6,341 nt of DNA from contig WTHV01000078.1 of NCBI GenBank assembly GCA_011525265.1, positions 1 to 6,341 on the forward strand, written 5' to 3'. The notes under the pieces are model-generated. The model did no database searches. It saw only the letters and a program-made list of their open reading frames with translations, and had not been told where the DNA came from. This DNA comes from Alphaproteobacteria bacterium (lineage in GTDB: Bacteria; Pseudomonadota; Alphaproteobacteria; Puniceispirillales; Puniceispirillaceae). Positions 4,951 through 6,341 of the stretch are shown here, piece after piece. The translations under genes and the position numbers were made by a program. Each line of letters begins with the position of its first letter. Positions within the stretch are counted from its first letter, which is position 1.

Positions 4951-6341
4951 ATGACGCATCCAGCACCACCTGCAAAGTCGCTATGGCCGCGCTTTAAAAT
5001 TCTTGCGGCTGAATTATATGATTTCACTGCCCCAAAAGGTGATAAACGAGTGCGTGCGCGCATTGGATTTGCCTTTTTATGCCTTATTTTGGCGAAATTA
5101 TCGAACCTTATAACGCCGCTTTTATATGGCGCTTCTGTTGATATTGTGAATGGCGAAGATGGGTTTTCTTTAACCATATTATGGTGGTTGCTTGGCGGTT
5201 ATGCCGCCGCACGCCTTGGCCAGCAAATCTTTGCCGAAGCCAAGCAATATCTCTTTGCACGTGTGGCACAGCGCGCGGTGCGTGGTGCGGCTATGCAGGC
5301 TTTCCGCCACCTCCATCGCCTATCGCTGAAATTCCATCTTGACCGCCAGACAGGTGGCCTTACCAGAGCCGTTGAACGCGGGGCAAAGGGTGTTGAATTT
5401 CTGTTGACCATGGCAACGTTTGAGATTTTGCCCTTATTGGTCGAGGTGATTTTCGTCTCTGCCCTTTTATGGCTGTTATTTGGCGCCCCTTATGCGATCA
5501 TTACCTTTGTGACTGTTATGCTTTATGCGTACTTCACCATGCGCGTGACAGAATGGCGTATGTCATTCCGCAAGCGCATGAACAAGGCAGATGAGACAGC
5601 TGCGACGAAGGCTGTTGATAGTTTGCTGAATTATGAGACAGTTAAATATTTCAACAATGAAGAAAATGAAGCCAAGCGCTATGATAAGGCGATGCGCGAT
5701 TATGAAGATGCGGCGGTCTTATCACGCACATCTCTTGCGGCTGTAAATGTTGGGCAGGGGGCGATTATCGCGCTTGGGCTTGTCTTGGTTATGGGCTTTG
5801 CTGGCTGGGATATTCAATCAGGGCGCATGTCTGTTGGGGATTTTGTGGCAGTTAACACCTATCTTCTTCAGCTATATTTGCCATTGAATTTCTTGGGCTA
5901 TGTTTATCGTGAAGTGCGCCAGTCAATCATTGATCTTGAGCGTATGCTTGGCCTTATCGAAGAAGAGCCAGATATCATTGATGCTGAAAATGCCCCTGCT
6001 CTGCGCCTGTCAAAGGGGGCTATTCGCTTTGAGGATGTGCATTTCTCCTATGGCGACAGGCCGATTTTGCAAGGGGTGAGTTTTGACGTGCCTGCCGGTA
6101 AAAGAGTGGCGATTGTCGGGCCATCTGGTGCAGGTAAATCAACGATATCACGCCTGCTATTCCGCTTTTATGACCCGCAGCAAGGCCGCATCTTCATTGA
6201 TGAGCAAGATGTCAGGACCGTACGCCAAGAAACCGTCAGAGCCGCAATTGGCGTTGTGCCTCAAGATACGGTGATGTTTAACGCAAGCATTGGTTATAAT
6301 ATAGGCTATGGCCATTTTGGTGCTGATCAAAATGCGATTGA
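4951..6341 (+). CDS. Atm1/ABCB7-type ABC exporter, 3'-truncated
   Basis: The frame runs open from the ATG at 4951 to the window end, 463 complete codons without a stop. It encodes a half-transporter: six-helix membrane domain then ATPase domain. Hydrophobic stretches that could be membrane helices lie near residues 38-62, 75-95, 157-176, 178-197, 266-287 and 296-316. Features typical of Atm1/ABCB7/HMT1 rather than MsbA are GGLTRAVERG (135-144), NYETVKYFNNEENEAKRYD (227-245) and LNFLGYVYREVRQSIIDLER (312-331). The ATPase domain starts near 358, with Walker A GPSGAGKST at 390-398 and Q-loop Gln438 in VVPQDTVMFN. The signature motif, Walker B and switch histidine, roughly the last 140 residues, are beyond the edge. 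Relatives in yeast mitochondria and Novosphingobium export glutathione-linked sulfur or metal compounds, supporting Fe-S homeostasis; the exact substrate here is unknown. GAGGGG at 4933-4938, inside the end of sufA, is the likely ribosome site. Confidence 0.93.
   Translation, partial: MTHPAPPAKSLWPRFKILAAELYDFTAPKGDKRVRARIGFAFLCLILAKLSNLITPLLYGASVDIVNGEDGFSLTILWWLLGGYAAARLGQQIFAEAKQYLFARVAQRAVRGAAMQAFRHLHRLSLKFHLDRQTGGLTRAVERGAKGVEFLLTMATFEILPLLVEVIFVSALLWLLFGAPYAIITFVTVMLYAYFTMRVTEWRMSFRKRMNKADETAATKAVDSLLNYETVKYFNNEENEAKRYDKAMRDYEDAAVLSRTSLAAVNVGQGAIIALGLVLVMGFAGWDIQSGRMSVGDFVAVNTYLLQLYLPLNFLGYVYREVRQSIIDLERMLGLIEEEPDIIDAENAPALRLSKGAIRFEDVHFSYGDRPILQGVSFDVPAGKRVAIVGPSGAGKSTISRLLFRFYDPQQGRIFIDEQDVRTVRQETVRAAIGVVPQDTVMFNASIGYNIGYGHFGADQNAI

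Noticed and set aside
4482..5177. 231-residue minus-strand open frame across the ends of sufT, all of sufA and the exporter start
   Set aside because: It runs antisense through three genes with clear family motifs, and its translation has no recognisable domain; it is a by-product of the plus-strand codon pattern.
6083..6274. 63-residue plus-strand open frame inside the exporter
   Set aside because: It is out of frame with the Walker A region of the exporter, whose own frame stays open to the window end.
1..6341. Mobile elements, CRISPR repeats, tRNA or rRNA genes
   Set aside because: The coding sequence is almost continuous, and I saw no direct-repeat array, transposase motif or cloverleaf-like stretch.

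Overview
The window is a compact, all-plus-strand gene cluster for iron-sulfur (Fe-S) cluster assembly by the SUF pathway. It runs 5' to 3' as sufB (5' end cut off), sufC, sufD, sufS, sufT (DUF59/MIP18-like), an A-type carrier of the SufA/IscA family, and an Atm1/ABCB7-type ABC exporter (3' end cut off). Every gene is identified from its own family motifs. Six of the seven reading frames are intact as far as seen; I found no frameshift or internal stop in any of them.

The organism is most likely an alphaproteobacterium. The order sufB-C-D-S-sufT-sufA is common in that class, and the Atm1-type exporter is the bacterial relative of the mitochondrial ABCB7 transporter. Base composition looks moderate (by eye, mid-40s to about 50 % GC; not counted), which would fit a marine lineage such as SAR116, but that narrower placement is a guess.

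Layout: 1-1007 sufB C-terminal two thirds; 1020-1772 sufC; 1762-2937 sufD, overlapping sufC by 11 bases; 2937-4157 sufS, sharing one base with sufD; 4154-4567 sufT, overlapping sufS by 4 bases; 4588-4944 sufA-like; 4951-6341 atm1-like. The largest intergenic gap is 20 bases, so there is no room for internal promoters or terminators between genes and the set is almost certainly one transcript. The promoter and any Rrf2/IscR-type regulator lie outside the window, as does any SufE/SufU sulfur acceptor.

How it works together (family knowledge): SufS removes sulfur from cysteine as a persulfide. SufB, SufC and SufD form the ATP-driven scaffold on which the cluster is built. SufT helps cluster maturation, and the A-type protein carries clusters to client enzymes. 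The Atm1-like exporter moves glutathione-linked sulfur compounds across the inner membrane. The region is largely canonical. The points worth a second look are the exporter placed directly behind the SUF genes and a SufS whose otherwise conserved RGTTE-type motif is altered.
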